Shown: positions 1 through 15,200 of the stretch, one piece after another
Numbering within the stretch: position 1 is the first letter of the stretch
How the letters are laid out: each line of letters begins with the position of its first letter
Assembly (NCBI GenBank): GCA_947652605.1
Contig: OX393577.1
Span: forward strand, 69,030,108 to 69,094,107
Source: Elmis aenea
Lineage: Eukaryota > Arthropoda > Insecta > Coleoptera > Elmidae
Length of the DNA: 64,000 bases
Direction: 5' to 3'
The notes under the pieces: generated by a model
What the model saw: the letters and a program-made list of their open reading frames with translations, nothing else
Database searches by the model: none
What the model was told of the DNA's origin: nothing
Made by a program: the position numbers and the translations under genes

Positions 1-342
1 GCGACTATTTCTAAACAATTTTAATTATTGATTTGTATATCACAGGAACAGTTTATCCATCGCCTCTTTACAGGAATACAATTGTTTTGCATATGTCTTT
101 CAATGAGCTGGTTTTAATTTTTAAGAATTTCCTAAAAATACCGTGCTTTAGTTAATACATATGTTCCTTGAGCGACTATTTCTAAACAATTTTAATTATT
201 GATTTGTATATCACAGGAACAGTTTATCCATCGCCTCTTTACATGAATACAATTTTTTTGCATATGTCTTTCAATAAGCTGGTTTTAATTTTTAATAATT
301 TCCTAAAAATACCGTGCTTTAGTTAATACATATGTTCCTTGT

Positions 343-3300
343 GCGACTATTTCGAAACAATTTCAATTATTGATTTGTATATGACAGGAACAGTTTATCC
401 ATCGCCTCTTTACATGAATACAATTGTTTTGCATATGTCTTTCAATGAGCTGGTTTTAATTTTTAATAATTTCCTAAAAATACCGTGCTTTAGTTAATAC
501 ATATGTTCCTTGAGCGACTATTTCTAAACAATTTTAATTATTGATTTGTATATCACAGGAACAGTTTATCCATCGCCTCTTTACAGGAATACAATTTTTT
601 TGCATATGTCTTTCAATGAGCTGGTTTTAATTTTTAATAATTTCCTAAAAATACCATGCACTAGTTAATACATATGTTCCTTGAGCGACTATTTCTGAAC
701 AATTTTAATTATTGATTTGTATATCACAGGAACAGTTTATCCATCGCCTCTTTACATGAATACAATGGTTTTGCATATGTCTTTCAATGAGCTGGTTTTA
801 ATTTTTAATAATTTCCTAAAAATACCGTGCTTTAGTTAATACATATGTTCCTTGAGCGACTATTTCTAAACAATTTTCATTATTGATTTGTATATCACAG
901 GAACAGTTTATCCATCGCCTCTTTACAGGAATACAATTGTTTTGCATATGTCTTTCAATGAGCTGGTTTTAATTTTTAATATTTTCCTAAAAATACCGTG
1001 CTTTAGTTAATACATATGTTCCTTGAGCGACTATTTCTAAACAATTTTAATTATTGATTTGTATATCACAGGAACAGTTTATCCATCGCCTCTTTACAGG
1101 AATACAATTGTTTTGCATATGTCTTTCAATGAGCTGGTTTTAATTTTTAATAATTTCCTAAAAATACCGTGCTTTAGTTAATACATATGTTCCTTGAGCG
1201 ACTATTTCTAAACAATTTTAATTATTGATTTGTATATCACAGGAACAGTTTATCCATCGCCTCTTTACAGGAATACAATTGTTTTGCATATGTCTTTCAA
1301 TGAGCTGGTTTTAATTTTTAATAATTTCCTAAAAATACCGTGCATTAGTTAATACATATGTTCTTTGAGCGACTATTTCTGAACAATTTTAATTATTGAT
1401 TTGTATGTATATCACAGGAACAGTTTATCCATCGCCTCTTTACATGAATACAATTGTTTTGCATATGTCTTTCAATGAGCTGGTTTTAATTTTTAATAAT
1501 TTCCTAAAAATACCGTGCTTTAGTTAATACATATGTTCCTTGTGCGACTATTTCTAAACAATTTTAATTATTGATTTGTATATCACAGGAACAGTTTATC
1601 CATCGCCTCTTTACAGGAATACAATTGTTTTGCATATGTCTTTCAATGAGCTGGTATTAATTTTTAATAATTTCCTAAAAATACCGTGCTTTAGTTAATA
1701 CATATGTTCCTTGTGCGACTATTTCTAAACAATTTTAATTATTGATTTGTATATCACAGAAACAGTTTATCCATCGCCTCTTTACATGAATACAATTGTT
1801 TTGCATATGTCTTTCAATGAGCTGGTTTTAATTTTTAATAATTTCCTAAAAATACCGTGCTTTAGTTAATACAAATGTTCCTTGAGCGACTATTTCTAAA
1901 CAATTTTAATTATTGATTTGTATATCACAGGAACAGTTTATCCATCGCCTCTTTACAGGAATACAATTGTTTTGCATATGTCTTTCAATGAGCTGGTTTT
2001 AATTTTTAATAATTTCCTAAAAATACCATGCTTTAGTTAATACATATGTTCCTTGAGCGACTATTTCTAAACAATTTTAATTATTGATTTGTATATCACA
2101 GGAACAGTTTATCCATCGCCTCTTTACAGGAATACAATTGTTTTGCATATGTCTTTCAATGAGCTGGTTTTAATTTTTAATAATTTCCTAAAAATACCGT
2201 GCTTTAGTTAATACATATGTTCCTTGAGCGACTATTTCTAAACTATTTTAATTATTGATTTGTATATCACAGGAACAGTTTATCCATCGCCTCTTTACAT
2301 GAATACAATTGTTTTGCATATGTCTTTCAATAAGCTGGTTTTAATTTTTAATAATTTCCTAAAAATACCGTGCTTTAGTTAATACATATGTTCCTTGTGC
2401 GACTATTTCGAAACAATTTCAATTATTGATTTGTATATGACAGGAACAGTTTATCCATCGCCTCTTTACATGAATACAATTGTTTTGCATATGTCTTTCA
2501 ATGAGCTGGTTTTAATTTTTAATAATTTCCTAAAAATACCGTGCTTTAGTTAATACATATGTTCCTTGAGCGACTATTTCTAAACAATTTTAATTATTGA
2601 TTTGTATATCACAGGAACAGTTTATCCATCGCCTCTTTACAGGAATACAATTTTTTTGCATATGTCTTTCAATGAGCTGGTTTTAATTTTTAATAATTTC
2701 CTAAAAATACCATGCATTAGTTAATACATATGTTCCTTGAGCGACTATTTCTGAACAATTTTAATTATTGATTTGTATATCACAGGAACAGTTTATCCAT
2801 CGCCTCTTTACATGAATACAATGGTTTTGCATATGTCTTTCAATGAGCTGGTTTTAATTTTTAATAATTTCCTAAAAATACCGTGCTTTAGTTAATACAT
2901 ATGTTCCTTGAGCGACTATTTCTAAACAATTTTCATTATTGATTTGTATATCACAGGAACAGTTTATCCATCGCCTCTTTACAGGAATACAATTGTTTTG
3001 CATATGTCTTTCAATGAGCTGGTTTTAATTTTTAATAATTTCCTAAAAATACCGTGCTTTAGTTAATACATATGTTCCTTGAGCGACTATTTCTAAACAA
3101 TTTTAATTATTGATTTGTATATCACAGGAACAGTTTATCCATCGCCTCTTTACAGGAATACAATTGTTTTGCATATGTCTTTCAATGAGCTGGTTTTAAT
3201 TTTTAATAATTTCCTAAAAATACCGTGCTTTAGTTAATACATATGTTTCTTGAGCGACTATTTCTAAACAATTTTAATTATTGATTTGTATATCACAGGA

Positions 3301-4454
3301 ACAGTTTATCCATCGCCTCTTTACAGGAATACAATTGTTTTGCATATGTCTTTCAATGAGCTGGTTTTAATTTTTAATAATTTCCTAAAAATACCGTGCA
3401 TTAGTTAATACATATGTTCTTTGAGCGACTATTTCTGAACAATTTTAATTATTGATTTGTATGTATATCACAGGAACAGTTTATCCATCGCCTCTTTACA
3501 TAAATACAATTGTTTTGCATATGTCTTTCAATGAGCTGGTTTTAATTTTTAATAATTTCCTAAAAATACCGTGCTTTAGTTAATACATATGTTCCTTGTG
3601 CGACTATTTCTAAACAATTTTAATTATTGATTTGTATATCACAGGAACAGTTTATCCATCGCCTCTTTACAGGAATACAATTGTTTTGCATATGTCTTTC
3701 AATGAGCTGGTATTAATTTTTAATAATTTCCTAAAAATACCGTGCTTTAGTTAATACATATGTTCCTTGTGCGACTATTTCTAAACAATTTTAATTATTG
3801 ATTTGTATATCACAGGAACAGTTTATCCATCGCCTCTTTACAGGAATACAATTTTTTTGCATATGTCTTTCAATAAGCTGGTTTTAATTTTTAATAATTT
3901 CCTAAAAATACCGTGCATTAGTTAATACATATGTTCCTTGAGCGACTCTTTCTAAACAATTTTAATTATTGATTTGTATATCACAGGAACAGTTTATCCA
4001 TCGCCTTTTTACAGGAATACAATTGTTTTGCATATGTCTTTCAATGAGCTGGTTTTAATTTTTAATAATTTCCTAAAAATACCGTGCTTTAGTTAATACA
4101 TATGTTCCTTGAGCGACTATTTCTAAACAATTTTAATTATTGATTTGTATATCACAGGAACAGTTTATCCATCGCCTCTTTACAGGAATACAATTGTTTT
4201 GCATATGTCTTTCAATGAGCTGGTTTTAATTTTTAATAATTTCCTAAAAATACCATGCTTTAGTTAATACATATGTTCCTTGAGCGACTATTTCTAAACA
4301 ATTTTAATTATTGATTTGTATATCACAGGAACAGTTTATCCATCGCCTCTTTACATGAATACAATTGTTTTGCATATGTCTTTCAATAAGCTGGTTTTAA
4401 TTTTTAATAATTTCCTAAAAATACCGTGCTTTAGTTAATACATATGTTCCTTGT
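343..4454 (+). repeat. Two copies of a 12-monomer higher-order repeat (2,056 bp)
   Basis: The variant monomer with TTCGAAACAATTTC and ATGACAGG starts at 343, 2,399 and 4,455, exactly 2,056 bp apart. That is twelve monomers, eleven of 171 bp and one of 175 bp. The CTGGTATT variant (1,651, 3,707, 5,763) and the 175-bp monomer (1,403, 3,459, 5,515) give the same spacing. The copies are not perfect: some monomers around 3,780-4,100 carry a different variant set from those at 1,730-2,050, which suggests local monomer replacement. Confidence 0.93.
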
Positions 4455-7194
4455 GCGACTATTTCGAAACAATTTCAATTATTGATTTGTATATGACAGG
4501 AACAGTTTATCCATCGCCTCTTTACATGAATACAATTGTTTTGCATATGTCTTTCAATGAGCTGGTTTTAATTTTTAATAATTTCCTAAAAATACCGTGC
4601 TTTAGTTAATACATATGTTCCTTGAGCGACTATTTCTAAACAATTTTAATTATTGATTTGTATATCACAGGAACAGTTTATCCATCGCCTCTTTACAGGA
4701 ATACAATTTTTTTGCATATGTCTTTCAATGAGCTGGTTTTAATTTTTAATAATTTCCTAAAAATACCATGCACTAGTTAATACATATGTTCCTTGAGCGA
4801 CTATTTCTGAACAATTTTAATTATTGATTTGTATATCACAGGAACAGTTTATCCATCGCCTCTTTACATGAATACAATGGTTTTGCATATGTCTTTCAAT
4901 GAGCTGGTTTTAATTTTTAATAATTTCCTAAAAATACCGTGCTTTAGTTAATACATATGTTCCTTGAGCGACTATTTCTAAACAATTTTCATTATTGATT
5001 TGTATATCACAGGAACAGTTTATCCATCGCCTCTTTACAGGAATACAATTGTTTTGCATATGTCTTTCAATGAGCTGGTTTTAATTTTTAATAATTTCCT
5101 AAAAATACCGTGCTTTAGTTTATACATATGTTCCTTGAGCGACTATTTCTAAACAATTTTAATTATTGATTTGTATATCACAGGAACAGTTTATCCATCG
5201 CCTCTTTACAGGAATACAATTGTTTTGCATATGTCTTTCAATGAGCTGGTTTTAATTTTTAATAATTTCCTAAAAATACCGTGCTTTAGTTAATACATAT
5301 GTTCCTTGAGCGACTATTTCTAAACAATTTTAATTATTGATTTGTATATCACAGGAACAGTTTATCCATCGCCTCTTTACAGGAATACAATTGTTTTGCA
5401 TATGTCTTTCAATGAGCTGGTTTTAATTTTTAATAATTTCCTAAAAATACCGTGCATTAGTTAATACATATGTTCTTTGAGCGACTATTTCTGAACAATT
5501 TTAATTATTGATTTGTATGTATATCACAGGAACAGTTTATCCATCGCCTCTTTACATGAATACAATTGTTTTGCATATGTCTTTCAATGAGCTGGTTTTA
5601 ATTTTTAATAATTTCCTAAAAATACCGTGCTTTAGTTAATACATATGTTCCTTGTGCGACTATTTCTAAACAATTTTAATTATTGATTTGTATATCACAG
5701 GAACAGTTTATCCATCGCCTCTTTACAGGAATACAATTGTTTTGCATATGTCTTTCAATGAGCTGGTATTAATTTTTAATAATTTCCTAAAAATACCGTG
5801 CTTTAGTTAATACATATGTTCCTTGTGCGACTATTTCTAAACAATTTTAATTATTGATTTGTATATCACAGAAACAGTTTATCCATCGCCTCTTTACATG
5901 AATACAATTGTTTTGCATATGTCTTTCAATGAGCTGGTTTTAATTTTTAATAATTTCCTAAAAATACCGTGCTTTAGTTAATACAAATGTTCCTTGAGCG
6001 ACTATTTCTAAACAATTTTAATTATTGATTTGTATATCACAGGAACAGTTTATCCATCGCCTCTTTACAGGAATACAATTGTTTTGCATATGTCTTTCAA
6101 TGAGCTGGTTTTAATTTTTAATAATTTCCTAAAAATACCGTGCTTTAGTTAATACATATGTTCCTTGAGCGACTATTTCTAAACAATTTTAATTATTGAT
6201 TTGTATATCACAGGAACAGTTTATCCATCGCCTCTTTACATGAATACAATTGTTTTGCATATGTCTTTCACTGAGCTGGTTTTAATTTTTAATAATTTCC
6301 TAAAAATACCGTGCATTAGTTAATACATATGTTCCTTGAGCGACTATTTCTGAACAATTTTAATTATTGATTTGTATATCACAGGAACAGTTTATCCATC
6401 GCCTCTTTACATGAATACAATTGTTTTGCATATGTCTTTCAATGAGCTGGTTTTAATTTTTATTAATTTCCTAAAAATACCGTGCTTTAGTTAATACATA
6501 TGTTCCTTGAGCGACTATTTCTAAACAATTTTAATTATTGATTTGTATATGACAGGAACAGTATATCCATCGCCTCTTTACATGAATACAATTGTTTTGC
6601 ATATGTCTTTCAATGAGCTGGTTTTAATTTTTAATAATTTCCTAAAAATACCGTGCTTTAGTTAATACATATGTTCCTTGAGCGACTATTTCGAAACAAT
6701 TTTAATTATTGATTTGTATATCACAGGAACAGTTTATTTATCGCCTCTTTACATGAATACAATTGTTTTGCATATGTCTTTCAATGAGCTGGTTTTAATT
6801 TTTAATAATTTCCTAAAAATACCGTGCTTTAGTTAATACATATGTTCCTTGAGCGACTATTTCGAAACAATTTTAATTATTGATTTGTATATCACAGAAA
6901 CAGTTTATCCATCGCCTCTTTACATGAATACAATTGTTTTGCATATGTCTTTCAATGAGCTGGTTTTAATTTTTAATAATTTCCTAAAAATACCGTGCTT
7001 TAGTTAATACATATGTTCCTTGAGCGACTATTTCGAAACAATTTTAATTATTGATTTGTATATGACAGGAACAGTTTATCCATTGCCTCTTTACATGAAT
7101 ACAATTGTTTTGCATATGTCTTTCAATGAGCTGGTTTTAATTTTTAATAATTTCCTAAAAATACCGTGCTTTAGTTAATACATATGTTCCTTGA
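4455..7194 (+). repeat. Expanded 16-monomer higher-order repeat (2,740 bp)
   Basis: The same marker series continues, but the next intervals are 2,740 bp (4,455 to 7,195; 5,763 to 8,503; 5,515 to 8,255), four monomers longer than the preceding unit. The extra monomers lie at about 6,170-7,195 and mostly carry ATGAATACAATTG and TTCGAAAC variants. Unequal exchange inside the array is the simplest explanation. Confidence 0.88.
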
Positions 7195-9095
7195 GCGACT
7201 ATTTCGAAACAATTTCAATTATTGATTTGTATATGACAGGAACAGTTTATCCATCGCCTCTTTACATGAATACAATTGTTTTGCATATGTCTTTCAATGA
7301 GCTGGTTTTAATTTTTAATAATTTCCTAAAAATACCGTGCTTTAGTTAATACATATGTTCCTTGAGCGACTATTTCTAAACAATTTTAATTATTGATTTG
7401 TATATCACAGGAACAGTTTATCCATCGCCTCTTTACAGGAATACAATTTTTTTGCATATGTCTTTCAATGAGCTGGTTTTAATTTTTAATAATTTCCTAA
7501 AAATACCATGCACTAGTTAATACATATGTTCCTTGAGCGACTATTTTTGAACAATTTTAATTATTGATTTGTATATCACAGGAACAGTTTATCCATCGCC
7601 TCTTTACATGAATACAATGGTTTTGCATATGTCTTTCAATGAGCTGGTTTTAATTTTTAATAATTTCCTAAAAATACCGTGCTTTAGTTAATACATATGT
7701 TCCTTGAGCGACTATTTCTAAACAATTTTCATTATTGATTTGTATATCACAGGAACAGTTTATCCATCGCCTCTTTACAGGAATACAATTGTTTTGCATA
7801 TGTCTTTCAATGAGCTGGTTTTAATTTTTAATATTTTCCTAAAAATACCGTGCTTTAGTTAATACATATGTTCCTTGAGCGACTATTTCTAAACAATTTT
7901 AATTATTGATTTGTATATCACAGGAACAGTTTATCCATCGCCTCTTTACAGGAATACAATTGTTTTGCATATGTCTTTCAATGAGCTGGTTTTAATTTTT
8001 AATAATTTCCTAAAAATACCGTGCTTTAGTTAATACATATGTTCCTTGAGCGACTATTTCTAAACAATTTTAATTATTGATTTGTATATCACAGGAACAG
8101 TTTATCCATCGCCTCTTTACAGGAATACAATTGTTTTGCATATGTCTTTCAATGAGCTGGTTTTAATTTTTAATAATTTCCTAAAAATACCGTGCATTAG
8201 TTAATACATATGTTCTTTGAGCGACTATTTCTGAACAATTTTAATTATTGATTTGTATGTATATCACAGGAACAGTTTATCCATCGCCTCTTTACATGAA
8301 TACAATTGTTTTGCATATGTCTTTCAATGAGCTGGTTTTAATTTTTAATAATTTCCTAAAAATACCGTGCTTTAGTTAATACATATGTTCCTTGTGCGAC
8401 TATTTCTAAACAATTTTAATTATTGATTTGTATATCACAGGAACAGTTTATCCATCGCCTCTTTACAGGAATACAATTGTTTTGCATATGTCTTTCAATG
8501 AGCTGGTATTAATTTTTAATAATTTCCTAAAAATACCGTGCTTTAGTTAATACATATGTTCCTTGTGCGACTATTTCTAAACAATTTTAATTATTGATTT
8601 GTATATCACAGAAACAGTTTATCCATCGCCTCTTTACATGAATACAATTGTTTTGCATATGTCTTTCAATGAGCTGGTTTTAATTTTTAATAATTTTCTA
8701 AAAATACCGTGCTTTAGTTAATACAAATGTTCCTTGAGCGACTATTTCTAAACAATTTTAATTATTGATTTGTATATCACAGGAACAGTTTATCCATCGC
8801 CTCTTTACAGGAATACAATTGTTTTGCATATGTCTTTCAATGAGCTGGTTTTAATTTTTAATAATTTCCTAAAAATACCATGCTTTAGTTAATACATATG
8901 TTCCTTGAGCGACTATTTCTAAACAATTTTAATTATTGATTTGTATATCACAGGAACAGTTTATCCATCGCCTCTTTACAGGAATACAATTGTTTTGCAT
9001 ATGTCTTTCAATGAGCTGGTTTTAATTTTTAATAATTTCCTAAAAATACCGTGCTTTAGTTAATACATATGTTCCTTGAGCGACTATTTCTAAAC

Positions 9096-9295
9096 NNNNN
9101 NNNNNNNNNNNNNNNNNNNNNNNNNNNNNNNNNNNNNNNNNNNNNNNNNNNNNNNNNNNNNNNNNNNNNNNNNNNNNNNNNNNNNNNNNNNNNNNNNNNN
9201 NNNNNNNNNNNNNNNNNNNNNNNNNNNNNNNNNNNNNNNNNNNNNNNNNNNNNNNNNNNNNNNNNNNNNNNNNNNNNNNNNNNNNNNNNNNNNNN
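9096..9295. other. Assembly gap of exactly 200 N
   Basis: The 200 unknown bases are a placeholder length, not a measured size. Satellite lies on both sides, but its orientation is opposite across the gap. The left flank stops in the monomer at CTATTTCTAAAC on the + strand. The right flank starts at TGTGATATACAAATC, the reverse complement of nearby monomer positions. The true distance and the relative orientation of the two contigs are therefore unproven. Confidence 0.98.
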
Positions 9296-12200
9296 TGTGA
9301 TATACAAATCAATAATTAAAATTGTTTAGAAAGAGTCGCTCAAGGAACATATGTATTAACTAATGCACGGTATTTTTAGGAAATTATTAAAAATTAAAAC
9401 CAGCTTATTGAAAGACATATGCAAAAAAATTGTATTCCTGTAAAGAGGCGATGGATAAACTGTTCCTGTGATATACAAATCAATAATTAAAATTGTTTAA
9501 AAATAGTCGCTCAAGGAACATATGTATTAACTAAAGCACGGTATTTTTAGGAAATTATTAAAAATTAAAACCAGCTCATTGAAAGACATATGCAAAACAA
9601 TTGTATTCATGTAAAGAGGCGATGGATAAACTGTTCCTGTGATATACAAATCAATAATTGAAATTGTTTCGAAATAGTCGCACAAGGAACATATGTATTA
9701 ACTAAAGCACGGTATTTTTAGGAAATTATTAAAAATTAAAACCAGCTCATTGAAAGACATATGCAAAACAATTGTATTCATGTAAAGAGGCGATGGATAA
9801 ACTGTTTCTGTGATATACAAATCAATAATTAAAATTGTTTAGAAATAGTCGCTCAAGGAACATATGTGTTAACTAAAGCACGGTATTTTTAGGAAATTAT
9901 TAAAAATTAAAACCAGCTCATTGAAAGACATATGCAAAACAATTGTATTCATGTAAAGAGGCGATGGATAAACTGTTCCTGTGATATACAAATCAATAAT
10001 TAAAATTGTTTCGAAATAGTCGCTCAAGGAACATATGTATTAACTAAAGCACGGTATTTTTAGGAAATTATTAAAAATTAAAACCAGCTCATTGAAAGAC
10101 ATATGCAAAACAATTGTATTCATGTAAAGAGGCGATGGATAAACTGTTCCTGTGATATACAAATCAATAATTAAAATTGTTTAGAAATAGTCGCTCAAGG
10201 AACATATGTATTAACTAAAGCACGGTATTTTTAGGAAATTATTAAAAATTAAAACCAGCTCATTGAAAGACATATGCAAAACAATTGTATTCATGTAAAG
10301 AGGCGATGGATAAACTGTTTCTGTGACATACAAATCAATAATTAAAATTGTTCAGAAATAGTCGCTCAAGGAACATATGTATTAACTAAAGCACGGTATT
10401 TTTAGGAAATTATTAAAAATTAAAACCAGCTCATTGAAAGACATATGCAAAACAATTGTATTCATGTAAAGAGGCGATGGATAAACTGTTCCTGTGATAT
10501 ACAAATCAATAATTAAAATTGTTTCGAAATAGTCGCTCAAGGAACATATGTATTAACTAAAGCACGGTATTTTTAGGAAATTATTAAAAATTAAAACCAG
10601 CTCATTGAAAGACATATGCAAAACAATTTTATTCATGTAAAGAGGCGATGGATAAACTGTTCCTGTGATATACAAATCAATAATTAAAATTGTTTAGAAA
10701 TAGTCGCTCAAGGAACATATGTATTAACTAAAGCACGGTATTTTTAGGAAATTATTAAAAATTAAAACCAGCTCATTGAAAGACATATGCAAAACAATTG
10801 TATTCATGTAAAGAGGCAATGGATAAACTGTTCCTGTCATATACAAATCAATAATTAAAATTGTTTAGAAATAGTCGCTCAAGGAACATATGTATTAACT
10901 AAAGCACGGTATTTTTAGGAAATTATTAAAAATTAAAACCAGCTCATTGAAAGACATATGCAAAACAATTGTATTCATGTAAAGAGGCGATGGATAAACT
11001 GTTCCTGTGATATACAAATCAATAATTAAAATTGTTTCGAAATAGTCGCTCAAGGAACATATGTATTAACTAAAGCACGGTATTTTTAGGAAATTATTAA
11101 AAATTAAAACCAGCTCATTGAAAGACATATGCAAAACAATTGTATTCATGTAAAGAGGCGATAAATAAACTGTTCCTGTGATATACAAATCAATAATTAA
11201 AATTGTTTCGAAATAGTCGCTCAAGGAACATATGTATTAACTAAAGCACGGTATTTTTAGGAAATTATTAAAAATTAAAACCAGCTCATTGAAAGACATA
11301 TGCAAAACAATTGTATTCATGTAAAGAGGCGATGGATATACTGTTCCTGTCATATACAAATCAATAATTAAAATTGTTTAGAAATAGTCGCTCAAGGAAC
11401 ATATGTATTAACTAAAGCACGGTATTTTTAGGAAATTATTAAAAATTAAAACCAGCTCATTGAAAGACATATGCAAAACAATTGTATTCATGTAAAGAGG
11501 CGATGGATAAACTGTTCCTGTGATATACAAATCAATAATTAAAATTGTTCAGAAATAGTCGCTCAAGGAACATATGTATTAACTAATGCACGGTATTTTT
11601 AGGAAATTATTAAAATTAAAACCAGCTCAGTGAAAGACATATGCAAAACAATTGTATTCATGTAAAGAGGCGATGGATAAACTGTTCCTGTGATATACAA
11701 ATCAATAATTAAAATTGTTTAGAAATAGTCGCTCAAGGAACATATGTATTAACTAAAGCACGGTATTTTTAGGAAATTATTAAAAATTAAAACCAGCTCA
11801 TTGAAAGACATATGCAAAACAATTGTATTCCTGTAAAGAGGCGATGGATAAACTGTTCCTGTGATATACAAATCAATAATTAAAATTGTTTAGAAATAGT
11901 CGCTCAAGGAACATTTGTATTAACTAAAGCACGGTATTTTTAGGAAATTATTAAAAATTAAAACCAGCTCATTGAAAGACATATGCAAAACAATTGTATT
12001 CATGTAAAGAGGCGATGGATAAACTGTTTCTGTGATATACAAATCAATAATTAAAATTGTTTAGAAATAGTCGCACAAGGAACATATGTATTAACTAAAG
12101 CACGGTATTTTTAGGAAATTATTAAAATTAATACCAGCTCATTGAAAGACATATGCAAAACAATTGTATTCCTGTAAAGAGGCGATGGATAAACTGTTCC

Positions 12201-15200
12201 TGTGATATACAAATCAATAATTAAAATTGTTTAGAAATAGTCGCACAAGGAACATATGTATTAACTAAAGCACGGTATTTTTAGGAAATTATTAAAAATT
12301 AAAACCAGCTCATTGAAAGACATATGCAAAACAATTGTATTCATGTAAAGAGGCGATGGATAAACTGTTCCTGTGATATACATACAAATCAATAATTAAA
12401 ATTGTTCAGAAATAGTCGCTCAAAGAACATATGTATTAACTAATGCACGGTATTTTTAGAAAATTATTAAAAATTAAAACCAGCTCATTGAAAGACATAT
12501 GCAAAACAATTGTATTCCTGTAAAGAGGCGATGGATAAACTGTTCCTGTGATATACAAATCAATAATTAAAATTGTTTAGAAATAGTCGCTCAAGGAACA
12601 TATGTATTAACTAAAGCACGGTATTTTTAGGAAATTATTAAAAATTAAAACCAGCTCATTGAAAGACATATGCAAAACAATTGTATTCCTGTAAAGAGGC
12701 GATGGATAAACTGTTCCTGTGATATACAAATCAATAATGAAAATTGTTTAGAAATAGTCGCTCAAGGAACATATGTATTAACTAAAGCACGGTATTTTTA
12801 GGAAATTATTAAAAATTAAAACTAGCTCATTGAAAGACATATGCAAAACCATTGTATTCATGTAAAGAGGCGATGGATAAACTGTTCCTGTGATATACAA
12901 ATCAATAATTAAAATTGTTCAGAAATAGTCGCTCAAGGAACATATGTATTAACTAGTGCATGGTATTTTTAGGAAATTATTAAAAATTAAAACCAGCTCA
13001 TTGAAAGACATATGCAAAAAAATTGTATTCCTGTAAAGAGGCGATGGATAAACTGTTCCTGTGTTATACAAATCAATAATTAAAATTGTTTAGAAATAGT
13101 CGCTCAAGGAACATATGTATTAACTAAAGCACGGTATTTTTAGGAAATTATTAAAAATTAAAACCAGCTCATTGAAAGACATATGCAAAACAATTGTATT
13201 CATGTAAAGAGGCGATGGATAAACTGTTCCTGTCATATACAAATCAATAATTGAAATTGTTTCGAAATAGTCGCACAAGGAACATATGTATTAACTAAAG
13301 CACGGTATTTTTAGGAAATTATTAAAAATTAAAACCAGCTTATTGAAAGACATATGCAAAACAATTGTATTCATGTAAAGAGGCGATGGATAAACTGTTC
13401 CTGTGATATACAAATCAATAATTAAAATTGTTCAGAAATAGTCGCTCAAGGAACATATGTATTAACTAAAGCACGGTATTTTTAGGAAATTATTAAAAAT
13501 TAAAACCAGCTCATTGAAAGACATATGCAAAACAATTGTATTCATGTAAAGAGGCGATGGATAAACTGTTTCTGTGACATACAAATCAATAATTAAAATT
13601 GTTCAGAAATAGTCGCTCAAGGAACATATGTATTAACTAAAGCACGGTATTTTTAGGAAATTATTAAAAATTAAAACCAGCTCATTGAAAGACATATGCA
13701 AAACAATTGTATTCATGTAAAGAGGCGATGGATAAACCGTTCCTGTGATATACAAATCAATAATTAAAATTGTTTCGAAATAGTCGCTCAAGGAACATAT
13801 GTATTAACTAAAGCACGGTATTTTTAGGAAATTATTAAAAATTAAAACCAGCTCATTGAAAGACATATGCAAAACAATTTTATTCATGTAAAGAGGCGAT
13901 GGATAAACTGTTCCTGTGATATACAAATCAATAATTAAAATTGTTTAGAAATAGTCGCTCAAGGAACATATGTATTAACTAAAGCACGGTATTTTTAGGA
14001 AATTATTAAAAATTAAAACCAGCTCATTGAAAGACATATGCAAAACAATTGTATTCATGTAAAGAGGCAATGGATAAACTGTTCCTGTCATATACAAATC
14101 AATAATTAAAATTGTTTAGAAATAGTCGCTCAAGGAACATATGTATTAACTAAAGCACGGTATTTTTAGGAAATTATTAAAAATTAAAACCAGCTCATTG
14201 AAAGACATATGCAAAACAATTGTATTCATGTAAAGAGGCGATAAATAAACTGTTCCTGTGATATACAAATCAATAATTAAAATGGTTTCGAAATAGTCGC
14301 TCAAGGAACATATGTATTAACTAAAGCACGGTATTTTTAGGAAATTATTAAAAATTAAAACCAGCTCATTGAAAGACATATGCAAAACAATTGTATTCAT
14401 GTAAAGAGGCGATGGATATACTGTTCCTGTCATATACAAATCAATAATTAAAATTGTTTAGAAATAGTCGCTCAAGGAACATATGTATTAACTAAAGCAC
14501 GGTATTTTTAGGAAATTATTAAAAATTAAAACCAGCTCATTGAAAGACATATGCAAAACAATTGTATTCATGTAAAGAGGCGATGGATAAACTGTTCCTG
14601 TGATATACAAATCAATAATTAAAATTGTTCAGAAATAGTCGCTCAAGAAACATATGTATTAACTAATGCACGGTATTTTTAGGAAATTATTAAAAATTAA
14701 AACCAGCTCAGTGAAAGACATATGCAAAACAATTGTATTCATGTAAAGAGGCGATGGATAAACTGTTCCTGTGATATACAAATCAATAATTAAAATTGTT
14801 TAGAAATAGTCGCTCAAGGAACATATGTATTAACTAAAGCACGGTATTTTTAGGAAATTATTAAAAATTAAAACCAGCTCATTGAAAGACATATGCAAAA
14901 CAATTGTATTCCTGTAAAGAGGCGATGGATAAACTGTTCCTGTGATATACAAATCAATAATTAAAATTGTTTAGAAATAGTCGCTCAAGGAACATTTGTA
15001 TTAACTAAAGCACGGTATTTTTAGGAAATTATTAAAAATTAAAACCAGCTCATTGAAAGACATATGCAAAACAATTGTATTCATGTAAAGAGGCGATGGA
15101 TAAACTGTTTCTGTGATATACAAATCAATAATTAAAATTGTTTAGAAATAGTCGCACAAGGAACATATGTATTAACTAAAGCACGGTATTTTTAGGAAAT

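Larger units (their letters stand above)
1..9095 (+). repeat. Satellite subfamily A, forward array
   Basis: About 53 head-to-tail copies of a 171-bp monomer. Taking GCGACTATTTC as monomer start, successive starts at 172, 343 and 514 are exactly 171 bp apart. A few copies are 175 bp because of a duplicated TGTA (for example near 1,403, 3,459, 5,515 and 8,255). Copies differ by a handful of substitutions, and these variants recur in a fixed order, so the array has higher-order structure. No open frame of 60 codons survives in either strand, so it is non-coding. Such arrays are usually heterochromatic (centromeric, pericentromeric or subtelomeric); which applies here cannot be told from sequence. 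Confidence 0.97.

Noticed and set aside
9040..9329. Open reading frames spanning the N gap
   Set aside because: They are made almost entirely of unknown residues and exist only because N has no stop codons.
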